A stretch of DNA of 64,000 nt from Plantactinospora sp. BC1 (GTDB lineage Bacteria; Actinomycetota; Actinomycetes; Mycobacteriales; Micromonosporaceae), in the NCBI RefSeq assembly GCF_003030345.1, contig NZ_CP028158.1, forward strand, positions 4,402,001 through 4,466,000. The letters run 5' to 3'. Position numbers and translations under genes: made by a program. Under the pieces are notes generated by a model. That model worked only from the letters and a program-made list of their open reading frames with translations, did no database searches and was not told the origin of the DNA. Every line of letters starts with the position of its first letter. The first letter of the stretch is position 1. Of the stretch, positions 34,233 to 42,754 are shown in pieces.

Positions 34233-34689
34233 CGTCGACTTCCCCGGTGCTGTCACGCCGATCACCCCTCGTCTCGATCCGCCGGCCGGCCCGCCCGCCC
34301 CGCGTACGGGTGCACGGCGGGCAGCGCAGCCGCACGCGGTACGACCGATCACCATCTTGCTGCCCGTACGCGGGGATCGCCGGAGTTTCCGTCCCCGGAG
34401 GCGGGTGGGCGAGATCACAGACTCGCCCCGTCGGCCCTGGGCGGGTGCGCAGCGACGAGGAACACGCCGTGAAAGCCCGGTCAGGGATCGTTCAGGTTTG
34501 TCGGGTAGGACTGTTGGGCAAGGGTCCGTCTGTCGAGGGCGCCGACCTGCCGGGCGGTTGCGCCGGAGGCGGCAGCCGGGCGGGCGGCGTTGGCGCGGAG
34601 TCGACGGAGGCGTTCCGGGGCGCCCGTGCCAGCGACGTACGAGTCGCCCGGACCGTCGGGCGCGGCCGACCGGAGACGTGGAGACGCCG
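34233..34689. other. 457-bp divergent gap, no supported gene
   Basis: Lies between the minus-strand MDR gene and the plus-strand acyltransferase. It must hold both promoters. I see no convincing hexamer pair, repeat or small gene; open frames there give Arg/Pro-rich products that look like noise of high-GC DNA. Confidence 0.5.
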
Positions 34690-36510
34690 ATGGGAACCTC
34701 AGCCGAGCCTGCGGTGACGGCTGCCGTCGTCCCGTCGGCCGGCCAGGTCGGGGCCCCGTCGGCGGGGCGGGCGGGGGGCTCGTCCGGGGGTCGGGACCGG
34801 TACCTGGACCTGTGGCGGGCGGCCGCGCTGGTCCGGGTGGTGACCTATCACGTACTCGGCTGGATCTGGCTGACCGTGCTCTTCCCGGCGATGGGGCTGA
34901 TGTTCGCGCTCGCCGGCTCGCTGATGGCCGGCTCGCTGGACCGTACCGGCCCGGGGGCCGTCGGGCGGCGGCTGCGCCGGTTGCTCCCCCCGCTGTGGGG
35001 CTTCGGGGCGGTCACCCTCACGCTGCTGCTGGTCACCGGCTGGCGTACGGCGCCGGCCGCGGCACTCGGCTGGGGCGAACTGGTCTGGTGGGTCTTTCCC
35101 GCCCGTACCCCGCCGGTCGGCGACCAGTCGTGGGCCTGGGCCTACAACGTGGTGCTCTGGTACATCGTCACCTATCTCTGGCTGGTACTCCTCTCGCCGG
35201 TGCTGCTCGCCGCGTTCCGCCGCTGGCCGTGGCAGAGCCTGGCGCTGGCCGTGGCGCTGCCGATCGCCTTCCGGTTCAACATCGTCAACGTCGGCGGGTA
35301 CTTCAACGAGCAGGCGCTCAACGTCAGCACCTACCTGGCCTGCTGGCTGCTCGGTTTCGCGCACCACGACGGGTTGCTGCGCCGGATCCCCGCCCGGCGG
35401 TACGCGCTCGCCGTCGGGCTGCTCGCGCTGACCGGGGCCGGTTGGGTGCTGGCGGTCGGCTGGTCGACCGGCAACTACGACCTGAACCGGATCGCGGGCG
35501 GCAACACCCTCTGGTCGATGGCGTTCGTCGCGACGGTGCTCCGGTTCCGACCCCGGCTCGACTGGCTGGGCCGGATCCGCCTGCTGGACCGCCTGGTGGA
35601 GCTGTTGAACGCCCGGGCGGTCACCATCTATCTGTGGCACCTGCCGCTGGGCGTGCTGGCCGGGGCGCTGATCGCCCCGCTGGCGGTCTCCGGCTGGGTG
35701 CAGACCGTCACCGTCCGGCTGGCCGCCGTCTGGCTGCTGGTGGCCGTGGCGGTGGCGCTGTTCGGCTGGATCGAGGATCTGGCCGCCCGTCGCCGGCCGG
35801 CGCTGGTGCCGGCCCGGGTCAGCCCGGGTCGGCGGGGGACCGCCCGCAGCGCGCCGTCCGGGCGGGTCGCCGGAGCCGGGGTACCCGGGGCCACGCCGGG
35901 GATCGCTCCGGCCGCGCCTCCGCCGCCGGCCGTGACCGCGCCGGCCGTGACCGCGGCGGTGCCGGCCGCCTCGGGGGCGCGGCGCTGGCACCGGGCGATG
36001 GCCTCCACCGTGGCGGTGCTGGCCGTCGGGCTCGGGGTCATGGCGCTCAACCTCTGGCCCGGGGTGACCACCCGCAGCCAGGCACAGCCGTCCCCGGCCG
36101 AGGTCACCTACCACCTCTCCGACCTGCCCATGCTGCTGGACGGCAGTTCGGAGCGGCCGTCACCGACCCCGGCGACCGGAACGAGCCCCGGCTCGGTCAC
36201 CGTGCACGGCCAGGTCTATCCGCGTGCGGTGCTGACCGCCGCGCCGAGCCGGGTCCGGGTGCAGCCGCCCGCCGGCTGCGAACGGCTCCGGGCCGTGATC
36301 GACGTCGGCGCCGACGACGTCGAGGTCGCCTTCGCGGTACGCGCGGACGACGTGACCGTCTTCGAGTCGGGGGTACGCAGCCGGGCGGACAGTGCGGAGC
36401 GGATCGACGTGGCGATCGCCCGCGCCAGCTTCGTAGACCTGGTCACCAGCAGCCCGTCCGGTGGCGCGGTCGGCGTCTGGGCCGACCCCCAGTTCGTCTG
36501 CGCCCCGTGA
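34690..36510 (+). CDS. Acyltransferase-3 membrane protein with C-terminal NPCBM-like domain
   Basis: A 606-residue protein. Residues ~35-390 are an OafA/YrhL-type acyltransferase: DRYLDLWRAAALVRVVTYHVL in the first helix with the active His, then about ten helices. A Pro/Ala-rich linker (residues ~375-435) leads to a further membrane helix at ~437-458. Residues ~500-606 form a beta-rich outer domain with the pattern SVTVHGQVYPRAVLTAAPSRVRV, then CERLRAVIDVGADD and VTVFESGVRSRAD, which matches the NPCBM carbohydrate-binding domain. It would acylate a cell-envelope glycan while the outer domain binds it. ATG 34690 follows GTGGAGACG. Confidence 0.78.
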   Translation: MGTSAEPAVTAAVVPSAGQVGAPSAGRAGGSSGGRDRYLDLWRAAALVRVVTYHVLGWIWLTVLFPAMGLMFALAGSLMAGSLDRTGPGAVGRRLRRLLPPLWGFGAVTLTLLLVTGWRTAPAAALGWGELVWWVFPARTPPVGDQSWAWAYNVVLWYIVTYLWLVLLSPVLLAAFRRWPWQSLALAVALPIAFRFNIVNVGGYFNEQALNVSTYLACWLLGFAHHDGLLRRIPARRYALAVGLLALTGAGWVLAVGWSTGNYDLNRIAGGNTLWSMAFVATVLRFRPRLDWLGRIRLLDRLVELLNARAVTIYLWHLPLGVLAGALIAPLAVSGWVQTVTVRLAAVWLLVAVAVALFGWIEDLAARRRPALVPARVSPGRRGTARSAPSGRVAGAGVPGATPGIAPAAPPPPAVTAPAVTAAVPAASGARRWHRAMASTVAVLAVGLGVMALNLWPGVTTRSQAQPSPAEVTYHLSDLPMLLDGSSERPSPTPATGTSPGSVTVHGQVYPRAVLTAAPSRVRVQPPAGCERLRAVIDVGADDVEVAFAVRADDVTVFESGVRSRADSAERIDVAIARASFVDLVTSSPSGGAVGVWADPQFVCAP

Positions 36511-36570
36511 CCGTAGGCCGTGCGCCGCCTCGGCTGCCCCGAATGGCTGTCCGGGCCGGTCGGCCGGCGG

Positions 36571-37398
36571 TCAGCGCGAGCGGAGCACCACGTCCTTGCT
36601 GAGGTCGCCCCAGCCGGTCTCCCGGGCCCGGGCGACGGTGTCGCGCAGCTGCGACTCGTCCACCGGCTGCTCCCGGCCGGCCTGCTGGAGCGCGACCGCG
36701 AAGTTGGCGCAGAGGTATGTCAGCAGGTCGTCGTCGGCGTGCAGGATCTCGCAGATGCCGGCGACGCGGCGGCGGTGGAAGAGCCCGGCCATCCCCGCCA
36801 GGGCGGCCTGCTCGTGACCCTCGACGTCGATCTTGAACAGCAGCGAGTCGTCGTCGCCGAGCCGGATCCGCTCGTCCAGCCGGAAGCACTCCACCTCGAC
36901 ACCCCGGTCGTTCTGCACCCGCAGCGAGGCGACGCCGGTGTGCTCGTGCAGATAGAGCCGGGCGGTGCCGGGCCGGTCGCTGGCGGCACCCGCGTGCAGT
37001 ACGGTGCCCGGATAGTCGCCGGTGGCCGCCGCGACCGTCTTGCGCAGCCAGGGCAGGACGGCCGGGTTCGGCTCGACCAGATGCAGTTCGCGGAGGCCGT
37101 AGTAGCAGGTCGAGAAGGCCACCTCGCCATAGTTCGCGCCGACGTCGACCGCCACCGTGGGCCGGATCTCGGAGACCAGGCGCCGCCAGGCCGCCACCGC
37201 CTTCCGGTCGAGGTTTCCCTTGTAGACGGCGAGTTCGGTGCCCCGGATGTCGGTGTGGTCGGCGTGCAGTACCACGCCGATCTCGTTGCGGAACGCCCCG
37301 GCGCGGGTCCGCAGGGCGATCCGGTGGGCGGCCCTGCGGACGTGGTGCGCACCGGACTGGTGGTAGGCACGGCGCAGCGTCGATCGAAAAGTTGGCAT
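36571..37398 (-). CDS. FkbM family methyltransferase
   Basis: A SAM-dependent O-methyltransferase of 275 residues. The SAM motif is AVDVGANYGEVAFSTCYYGL, followed by the acidic partner LVEPNPAVLPWLRKTV, and the LLFKIDVEGHEQAALAGM motif, all diagnostic of FkbM proteins. These methylate sugars or polyketides. ATG 37398. It converges with the acyltransferase gene; no glycan biosynthesis genes flank it directly. Confidence 0.9.
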   Translation of the reverse strand: MPTFRSTLRRAYHQSGAHHVRRAAHRIALRTRAGAFRNEIGVVLHADHTDIRGTELAVYKGNLDRKAVAAWRRLVSEIRPTVAVDVGANYGEVAFSTCYYGLRELHLVEPNPAVLPWLRKTVAAATGDYPGTVLHAGAASDRPGTARLYLHEHTGVASLRVQNDRGVEVECFRLDERIRLGDDDSLLFKIDVEGHEQAALAGMAGLFHRRRVAGICEILHADDDLLTYLCANFAVALQQAGREQPVDESQLRDTVARARETGWGDLSKDVVLRSR

Positions 37399-37729
37399 AC
37401 CGTTGACCGTTCTCGCTGATCGTTGGGGGTTGTCACACGTCCGGTGGGGCCGCTGGCGCTTTCCTCGGGCAGGTTACACAGACAATCACCTAGAGCAACA
37501 GACCCGATACGCAACGGAGTGATACGCGGGATTCTCTCGCATTTTCCCTGGTGGCGCCCCAGGTGCCGGACAGTCCCGGCGCACCCGGGCGTACGCCACA
37601 CAAACCCCGATGTCAGGCGCTGTCGAGCCCGGCCCGGAGATCCGCCCCGGGCACCTCCGGCGGAGGCCCGCGCCACCCCCGCCGGCCGGGCCGGCGTGGT
37701 CGGAAAGCCGACAGCGGTGCGTTCGACCG
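37399..37729. other. 331-bp gap upstream of FkbM, no supported gene
   Basis: Upstream of the minus-strand methyltransferase and downstream of the minus-strand SDR gene. It holds a moderately AT-rich stretch around 37460-37545, a likely promoter for the methyltransferase. No repeat or RNA gene is apparent. Confidence 0.45.
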
Positions 37730-38569
37730 TCAGCCGGCCGGTGCCGAGGCCAGGCCGGCGAGGACACGGTGCAGGCGCGCCGCGCTCTCCGGATCGAACT
37801 CGGGGCGGCTCAGGTCGACCGGCGTGTCCCGCCGGAAGGCCGAGAGCGGGCGGTCGGGCGGGTCGGCCAGCAGGTCGACCAGTGCCGGGGTGACCTGCTC
37901 CACCCGCCTGGCGAGGAGCCGGGCCAACACCCGGACCAGGGCCCGGGTCGGTTGCCGGAACGGGTCGGCCAGCCCGGTGTCGACGATGAGCGGGTTGTAG
38001 AGCACGTACCGGATTCCGCTGCCGGCGTGCCGGGCCGCGAAGGAGACCCCGAGCAGGTCGTTGGCGCGGGCACCCTGCATGGTGGCCCGGAAGCCGCTGT
38101 ACCGCCGTCGCAGTTGCAGGTCGTCCCAGTGGATCCGACCGGCCGGGATGCCGCCGGTGCCGCAGAGGTTCAGGATCACCGGCCGGTCCGCCCGGCCCAG
38201 CGGCTCGCGCAGCAGTTCCGGCAGCAGGAACCGGCTGAGTACGTACAGCGCGAAGGTCCGTTCGAAGCCTTCCACGGTCTCGGCGCGCCCGGCGTGGTAG
38301 CGACCGGCGCAGAGCACCACGGCGTCGAGCACCTCGTACCGGGCCCGCAGTTCCTCGGCGAGCGCGGTCGTCCCGGCCACCGAGCCCAGGTCGACCCGGT
38401 GCACGGCGAGCCGGTCGGCGTACCCCCGGCGGGCCGCCTCGGCCGGCAGCGCCGCGCCGGGCCCTTCGGCGCTGCCGATCGCCACCACCCGGGCCCCACC
38501 GTCGAGGAGCTGCCGGGCCAGCCCGGCCCCGATGCCCCGGGTACCTCCGGTGATCAGCACTGTCCTCAC
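37730..38569 (-). CDS. Short-chain dehydrogenase/reductase
   Basis: A 279-residue SDR. The NAD(P) motif is VLITGGTRGIGAGLARQLL at residues 4-22. The usual SDR LNLCGTGG and the catalytic YSGFRATMQGA (Y-x3-K replaced by Y-x3-R) follow, so the catalytic lysine position is occupied by Arg, which is unusual. The second half resembles retinol dehydrogenase-like SDRs. GTG 38569 is preferred, with GGGAGACGACGG upstream. It is divergent from an HxlR-family regulator 75 bp away, the probable regulator of this gene. Confidence 0.85.
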   Translation of the reverse strand: MRTVLITGGTRGIGAGLARQLLDGGARVVAIGSAEGPGAALPAEAARRGYADRLAVHRVDLGSVAGTTALAEELRARYEVLDAVVLCAGRYHAGRAETVEGFERTFALYVLSRFLLPELLREPLGRADRPVILNLCGTGGIPAGRIHWDDLQLRRRYSGFRATMQGARANDLLGVSFAARHAGSGIRYVLYNPLIVDTGLADPFRQPTRALVRVLARLLARRVEQVTPALVDLLADPPDRPLSAFRRDTPVDLSRPEFDPESAARLHRVLAGLASAPAG

Positions 38570-38644
38570 CCGTCGTCTCCCGTCCCCCGTCGCGGATAAC
38601 CTGATCCTCGGCTTGCTGACGGACGGGCGAAAGAAGGCACATCG

Positions 38645-39136
38645 ATGTCCCCTGACGAGGCCCCGGCCGGGGCGCCGGCCCCGAATCCACCGCCGAACCC
38701 GACGGTCGCCATCCGGGTGCCGGTTACCGAGGCGGACCGGGCGGCCTGCTCGGCACAGGACGTGCTGCACCGGGTCGGCGACAGGTGGAGCATGCTGGTG
38801 CTGTCGCTGCTCAGCCGGCGCAGCTACGGCTTCAACGAGCTGGACCGGGCCGTCGTCGGGCTCAGCCGTCGGATGTTGACCCGTACGCTGCGCGGGCTGG
38901 TCCGTGACGGGTTGGTCAGCCGTACCGGCCCGGTGGTGGTCGCCGGCCGGGTCGAGTACGCCCTCACCGGCCTGGGGCGCTCGCTGCTGCCGCTGGTGAT
39001 CGCGCTCGGCGAGTGGGCGGTGGCCAACCAGCCCGCCATCACCCGGGCACGGGCCCGGGACGACGCCCGGGCGGACGGAGAGCCGTCGACGGGCACCACC
39101 CTGCGGGCGCGAGGCAGCCAGCACCGATTGCCGTGA
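38645..39136 (+). CDS. HxlR family winged-helix regulator
   Basis: A 163-residue protein. After a Pro-rich 20-residue start comes the HxlR core: CSAQDVLHRVGDRWSMLVLSLLSRRSYGFNEL, then LSRRMLTRTLRGLVRDGLVSR and a wing VEYALTGLGRSL. Residues ~32-132 form the domain. HxlR proteins often respond to reactive carbonyls and usually control a neighbouring gene. ATG 38645. It is divergent from the SDR gene and 40 bp before an MDR gene, either of which could be its target. Confidence 0.92.
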   Translation: MSPDEAPAGAPAPNPPPNPTVAIRVPVTEADRAACSAQDVLHRVGDRWSMLVLSLLSRRSYGFNELDRAVVGLSRRMLTRTLRGLVRDGLVSRTGPVVVAGRVEYALTGLGRSLLPLVIALGEWAVANQPAITRARARDDARADGEPSTGTTLRARGSQHRLP

Positions 39137-39176
39137 TCGCGGCGTGCCGGGCCGGCGTACGGGGGACGATGGCCGC

Positions 39177-40148
39177 ATGCGGGCGGTGCTGATGCGGCGA
39201 CACGGCGGACCGGAGGTCCTGGAGACCGTGGAGGTTCCGGCGCCGGAGGCGGGCGCCGGTCAACTCCTGGTGGACGTCGCCGCCGTCGGGGTCAACTTCA
39301 CCGACGTCTACCAGCGGCAGGGCGTCCCGCCGTACGCGGGCGAGCTGCCGGCGGTGCCGGGGCAGGAGGGTGCCGGCACGGTCGCGGCGCTCGGGCCGGG
39401 GGTCGAGGGGTTCGCCGTGGGCGACCGGGTGGCCTGGGTGAGTGTGCCCGGCGGGTACGCCGAGCAGGTCGCGATCCCGGCCGAGCGGGCGGTGCCGGTA
39501 CCCGGGCACGTCGACCTCCCGGTCGCGGCGGCGGCGATGATGCAGGGGTTGACCGCGCACTACCTGTCGCACACCACCCATCCCGTGGCGGCCGGCGAAC
39601 CGGTCGTGGTGCACGCCGCCGCCGGTGGGGTCGGCCTGCTCCTCACCCAGCTCGTCAAGCTGCGCGGCGGTGTCGTCGTCGGCACCACCTCCACGGACGA
39701 GAAGGGCGAGCTGGCCCGCCAGGCCGGTGCCGACCACGTCGCCCGGTACGACACCTTCCTCGACACGGTCCGCGAGGTGACCGGCGGTGCCGGTGCGGCG
39801 GTGGTCTACGACGGCGTCGGCCGGGCCACCTTCGACGACAGCCTGGCGGCGCTGCGTCGCCGTGGCCTGCTGGTGGCGTACGGCGCCAGCAGTGGGCCGG
39901 TGCCGCCGTTGCAGACCGAGCGGCTGGCCGCCGGAGGCTCGCTCTATCTGACCCGGCCGACCCTGCCGCAGCACATCGAGAGTCGCGCGGAGCTGCTCGG
40001 GCGGGCCGCCGACATCTTCGGCTGGATCGACGGAGGGCGGTTGTCGATCCGGGTCGGCGCCACGTACCCGCTCGCCGACGCGGCCCGGGCGCACGCCGAC
40101 CTGGAGGGCCGGCGTACCAGCGGCAAGTCGCTGCTGCTGCCCGGGTGA
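39177..40148 (+). CDS. Quinone oxidoreductase-type MDR enzyme
   Basis: A 323-residue enzyme close to Qor/crystallin quinone reductases: MRAVLMRRHGGPEVLETVEVP start, VNFTDVYQRQGVPPYAGELP with the conserved D-V-Y-x-R-x-G segment, and the Rossmann motif VVVHAAAGGVGLLLTQLVKL. No zinc motif. It would reduce quinones or alpha,beta-unsaturated carbonyls with NADPH, which fits the HxlR neighbour. ATG 39177. It is followed by a 153-bp gap containing the third copy of the dispersed repeat. Confidence 0.92.
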   Translation: MRAVLMRRHGGPEVLETVEVPAPEAGAGQLLVDVAAVGVNFTDVYQRQGVPPYAGELPAVPGQEGAGTVAALGPGVEGFAVGDRVAWVSVPGGYAEQVAIPAERAVPVPGHVDLPVAAAAMMQGLTAHYLSHTTHPVAAGEPVVVHAAAGGVGLLLTQLVKLRGGVVVGTTSTDEKGELARQAGADHVARYDTFLDTVREVTGGAGAAVVYDGVGRATFDDSLAALRRRGLLVAYGASSGPVPPLQTERLAAGGSLYLTRPTLPQHIESRAELLGRAADIFGWIDGGRLSIRVGATYPLADAARAHADLEGRRTSGKSLLLPG

Positions 40149-40209
40149 GTCCGGGTGGGCGACGCGTGGCCGGCTGGCGCCGTCGGCGGTGGGTTCGCGT
40201 CGCGGGGCC

Positions 40210-40238
40210 GGGCGCACAAGCGGGGCAGCTCGACAGTC
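40210..40238 (+). repeat. Dispersed repeat, copy C
   Basis: Twenty-seven of 29 bases match 15956-15984 by eye. It lies between convergent genes, as does copy B. Confidence 0.6.
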
Positions 40239-40301
40239 TCGCGAACAGACATCGGCACTGCCCGGCGGACCGCGCCGGGCTCGGGGTGCCGGAGTTCCTT
40301 C

Positions 40302-41306
40302 TCAGCAGGTGGAGTGGAAGAGCCCGCCCACCGGCTCCCGGGCGGCGAGGCTGTTGTACAGCTCGACAGCCTCGTCGGTCCGGGCCACCTGCACCTCGAC
40401 CGCCCGTTCCTGAAGGAATCGCAGCGTCGCCGGGTCGACCCGGAGCCGCCCGTCGAAGCCCTCGGAGAGCACCACCCGGGTGGCCCCGTTGGCGAGCAGT
40501 TCCTCGACGTCGGCCGGCTGGATCCCGGGCTCGTGCCGGGTGCCGGTCTCGGCCCAGTCCCAGGGCCGGCCGCCGCCGGGATAGAGCTTGAAGTCCTTGC
40601 CCTCGCCGAGGCCGTCCACCGTCATCCGGCCCCAGGAGATCTCCTGGATCCGCGGCGACCGGGCCGCCGGCACCGTCGCCTCGGTCAGGTCGGTGACGTG
40701 CGGCAGGACCACCGCGGCGAGCTGTTCGGCGTCCGGGTCGAGCGGGTACGACCCGTGCGGGATCGCCACCACCCGCATGCCGGCGGCGGCGGCCGAGCGT
40801 ACCCCGTTGCTGGAGTCCTCGACCGCGACGCAGCGGTCGGCCGGTACGCCGAGGCGCTGCGCGACCGCCAGGTAGGCGTCCGGTGCCGGCTTGCCCCGGG
40901 GCACCTCCTCGGTGGAGAGCGTCACCCGGAACAGCTCGGTCAGCCCCATGGTGGCCAGCGCGACGTCGATCAGCCGGCGCGGGGAGGAACTGGCCAACCC
41001 GAGCGGCCAGTGCCCGGCGATCCGGCGGACCACCTCGGGCGCGCCGTCGATGACCGGCAGGCTGTGCTGGTACTCCCGGGCCATCGCGTCGACCACGTCG
41101 GTGGCGATCTGCTCGGCACTGCCGGGTACGCCGAGTTCGCCGAGGTAGCGGGCCCATTCGCCGGTGCTCATCCCCATCAGCCGGCTCTGGGTGTCGGGCT
41201 GCCACCGGCCGCCCGAGGTGTCGACGTAGCGTCGGCGGACCCGCTCCCAGACCGGTTCGGAGTCCACCAGTACGCCGTCGAGGTCGAAGACCACCGCATC
41301 CACCAC
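40302..41306 (-). CDS. HAD phosphatase fused to an Mth938-like domain
   Basis: A 334-residue two-domain protein. Residues 1-~210 are a HAD-superfamily phosphatase: nucleophile motif FDLDGVLVDSEP (D8, D10), LASSSPRRLIDVAL, the lysine motif PRGKPAPDAYLAVAQ and acid motif VEDSSNGVRSAAAAG, a beta-phosphoglucomutase-like set. Residues ~213-334 are a complete Mth938/NDUFAF3-like domain (ISWGRMTVDGLGEGKDFKL, WDWAETGTRHEPGIQPADV, ending GGLFHSTC). I remember the two mainly as separate proteins. ATG 41306. It is on the same strand as the formaldehyde dehydrogenase gene 30 bp upstream, so the two may be co-transcribed. Confidence 0.88.
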   Translation of the reverse strand: MVDAVVFDLDGVLVDSEPVWERVRRRYVDTSGGRWQPDTQSRLMGMSTGEWARYLGELGVPGSAEQIATDVVDAMAREYQHSLPVIDGAPEVVRRIAGHWPLGLASSSPRRLIDVALATMGLTELFRVTLSTEEVPRGKPAPDAYLAVAQRLGVPADRCVAVEDSSNGVRSAAAAGMRVVAIPHGSYPLDPDAEQLAAVVLPHVTDLTEATVPAARSPRIQEISWGRMTVDGLGEGKDFKLYPGGGRPWDWAETGTRHEPGIQPADVEELLANGATRVVLSEGFDGRLRVDPATLRFLQERAVEVQVARTDEAVELYNSLAAREPVGGLFHSTC

Positions 41307-41336
41307 GGCTCCATCCTGCCCCAGCCGGGGCGGAAA

Positions 41337-42473
41337 TCACGCGGCGGGCTTGAGCACCACCTTGGAGTAGCCCTCGTCGCGCCGGTCGAACCGGTCGTAG
41401 CCCTCCGGCGCCGCGTCGAGCGGCAACTCCTTGCTGACCACGAAGCTCGGCCGGGCCCGTCCGGCGACGATCAGGTCCCGCAGGTACCGGTTGTACGCCT
41501 TGACGTTGGTCTGCCCGCTGCCGATCCGGAGCCCCTTCTCGAAGAACTTGCCGACCCGGAACAGCAGCTCGCCGTTGCGGGAGTGTTCGTCGGGTGCCCC
41601 GGGGTCGTGCGGTACGTAGAGTCCCACCACCCCGATCCGGCCGGTGGCCCGGACGATCTCGACCAGGCTGTTCAGCACCGACGCCGGCTGCTCCTCGCCG
41701 CCTGCTCCGGTGCCCTGGTAGCCGACCGCGTCGACGCCCTTGTCGGTGCCGTCGCCGTCGGTCTGGTCCCGGATCTGCTCGACCGGGTCACCCTGGCCGA
41801 AGTCGACCGGGATCGCGCCGATCGACTCCGCGAGGCGGAGCCGGGAGGGCACCCGGTCGACCAGGAAGACCTTGGCCGCACCGATCAGCATCGCCGAGTA
41901 CGCCGCCATCAGCCCGACCGGGCCGCCACCCATCACCGTGATGGTCTCGCCGGGACGCAGCTCGGTCATCGCCACCCCGTGGTAGCCGGTGGGGAAGATG
42001 TCGGCGAGCATCGCGAAGTCGTTCTCGTGCTCGTTGCCGGGCGGCAGTTTCAGGCAGTTGAAGTCGGCGAACGGCACCCGGAGGTACTCGGCCTGGCCGC
42101 CCCGGTACGGACCCATGTTGACGTACCCGTAGGCGGCGCCGGCGAAGCCGGGGTTGGCGGTGAGGCAGTAGCCGGTGTTACCGGCCAGGCAGTTCGGGCA
42201 GAACCCGCAGGCGACGTTGAACGGCATCGACACCCGGTCGCCCCGCTTGACGTGCACCACGCCGGGGCCGACGTCGACCACGATGCCCATGTTCTCGTGT
42301 CCGAGGACGATGCCCGGCTCCGCGCCGGTACGCCCCTCGTACATGTGCAGGTCGGAGCCGCAGATCGCGCTGCTGGTCACCTGCACGACCACGTCGTTGG
42401 GGTCCTGGACCCGGGGGTCCTCGACGTTCTCCACCGCGACCTCGCGCGGCCCGTGGTAGACCACTGCCTTCAT
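41337..42473 (-). CDS. Zinc-dependent formaldehyde dehydrogenase-like MDR (glutathione-independent type)
   Basis: A 378-residue zinc enzyme. The catalytic zinc ligands are in SSAICGSDLHMYEG (Cys) and LGHENMGIV (His-Glu), and the structural-zinc motif is CGFCPNCLAGNTGYC (four cysteines). The Rossmann motif is TVMGGGPVGLMAAYSAML. The length and the internal QGTGAGGEEQPA insert match the glutathione-independent formaldehyde dehydrogenases. It oxidises formaldehyde or an alcohol. ATG 42473. It is probably first in an operon with the HAD-Mth938 gene. Confidence 0.92.
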   Translation of the reverse strand: MKAVVYHGPREVAVENVEDPRVQDPNDVVVQVTSSAICGSDLHMYEGRTGAEPGIVLGHENMGIVVDVGPGVVHVKRGDRVSMPFNVACGFCPNCLAGNTGYCLTANPGFAGAAYGYVNMGPYRGGQAEYLRVPFADFNCLKLPPGNEHENDFAMLADIFPTGYHGVAMTELRPGETITVMGGGPVGLMAAYSAMLIGAAKVFLVDRVPSRLRLAESIGAIPVDFGQGDPVEQIRDQTDGDGTDKGVDAVGYQGTGAGGEEQPASVLNSLVEIVRATGRIGVVGLYVPHDPGAPDEHSRNGELLFRVGKFFEKGLRIGSGQTNVKAYNRYLRDLIVAGRARPSFVVSKELPLDAAPEGYDRFDRRDEGYSKVVLKPAA

Positions 42474-42667
42474 GCTCGCTCCCTCCGCCGGGCGCGGGGC
42501 GGTGCTGCCGTCCCCCCGATTCAGCCTAGGCGGATGATCTTCGGATGACGGGCGAATCGCCTTCGGGGCCGGCATTGAAACGATCGTGGTGATTCGGTGT
42601 GGTCGGCTCGGTTGCGGATGGCGGCCCGCCGGGTCGGCTTCGACCGGTGGTGCACGTCGGTGAGGTA

Positions 42668-42723
42668 TTGACAGGTGCTCATGGGTGCCGCTATTTTCGG
42701 CGGGCATGTCTTGAAACGATTCA
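42668..42723 (+). promoter_or_regulatory. Promoter and LacI-type operator of the secreted-protein gene
   Basis: TTGACA at 42668-42673, an 18-bp spacer and TATTTT at 42692-42697 form a strong sigma70-type promoter. Fifteen bases after the -10 lies the near-palindrome TGAAACGATTCA (42712-42723), close to the TGAAACGTTTCA core of LacI-family operators, where a bound repressor would block initiation or elongation. A half copy, TTGAAACGATCG, is at 42575. Confidence 0.6.
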
Positions 42724-42754
42724 CAGACTGCCGAGTCGAACCGGAGGTCGCCCC

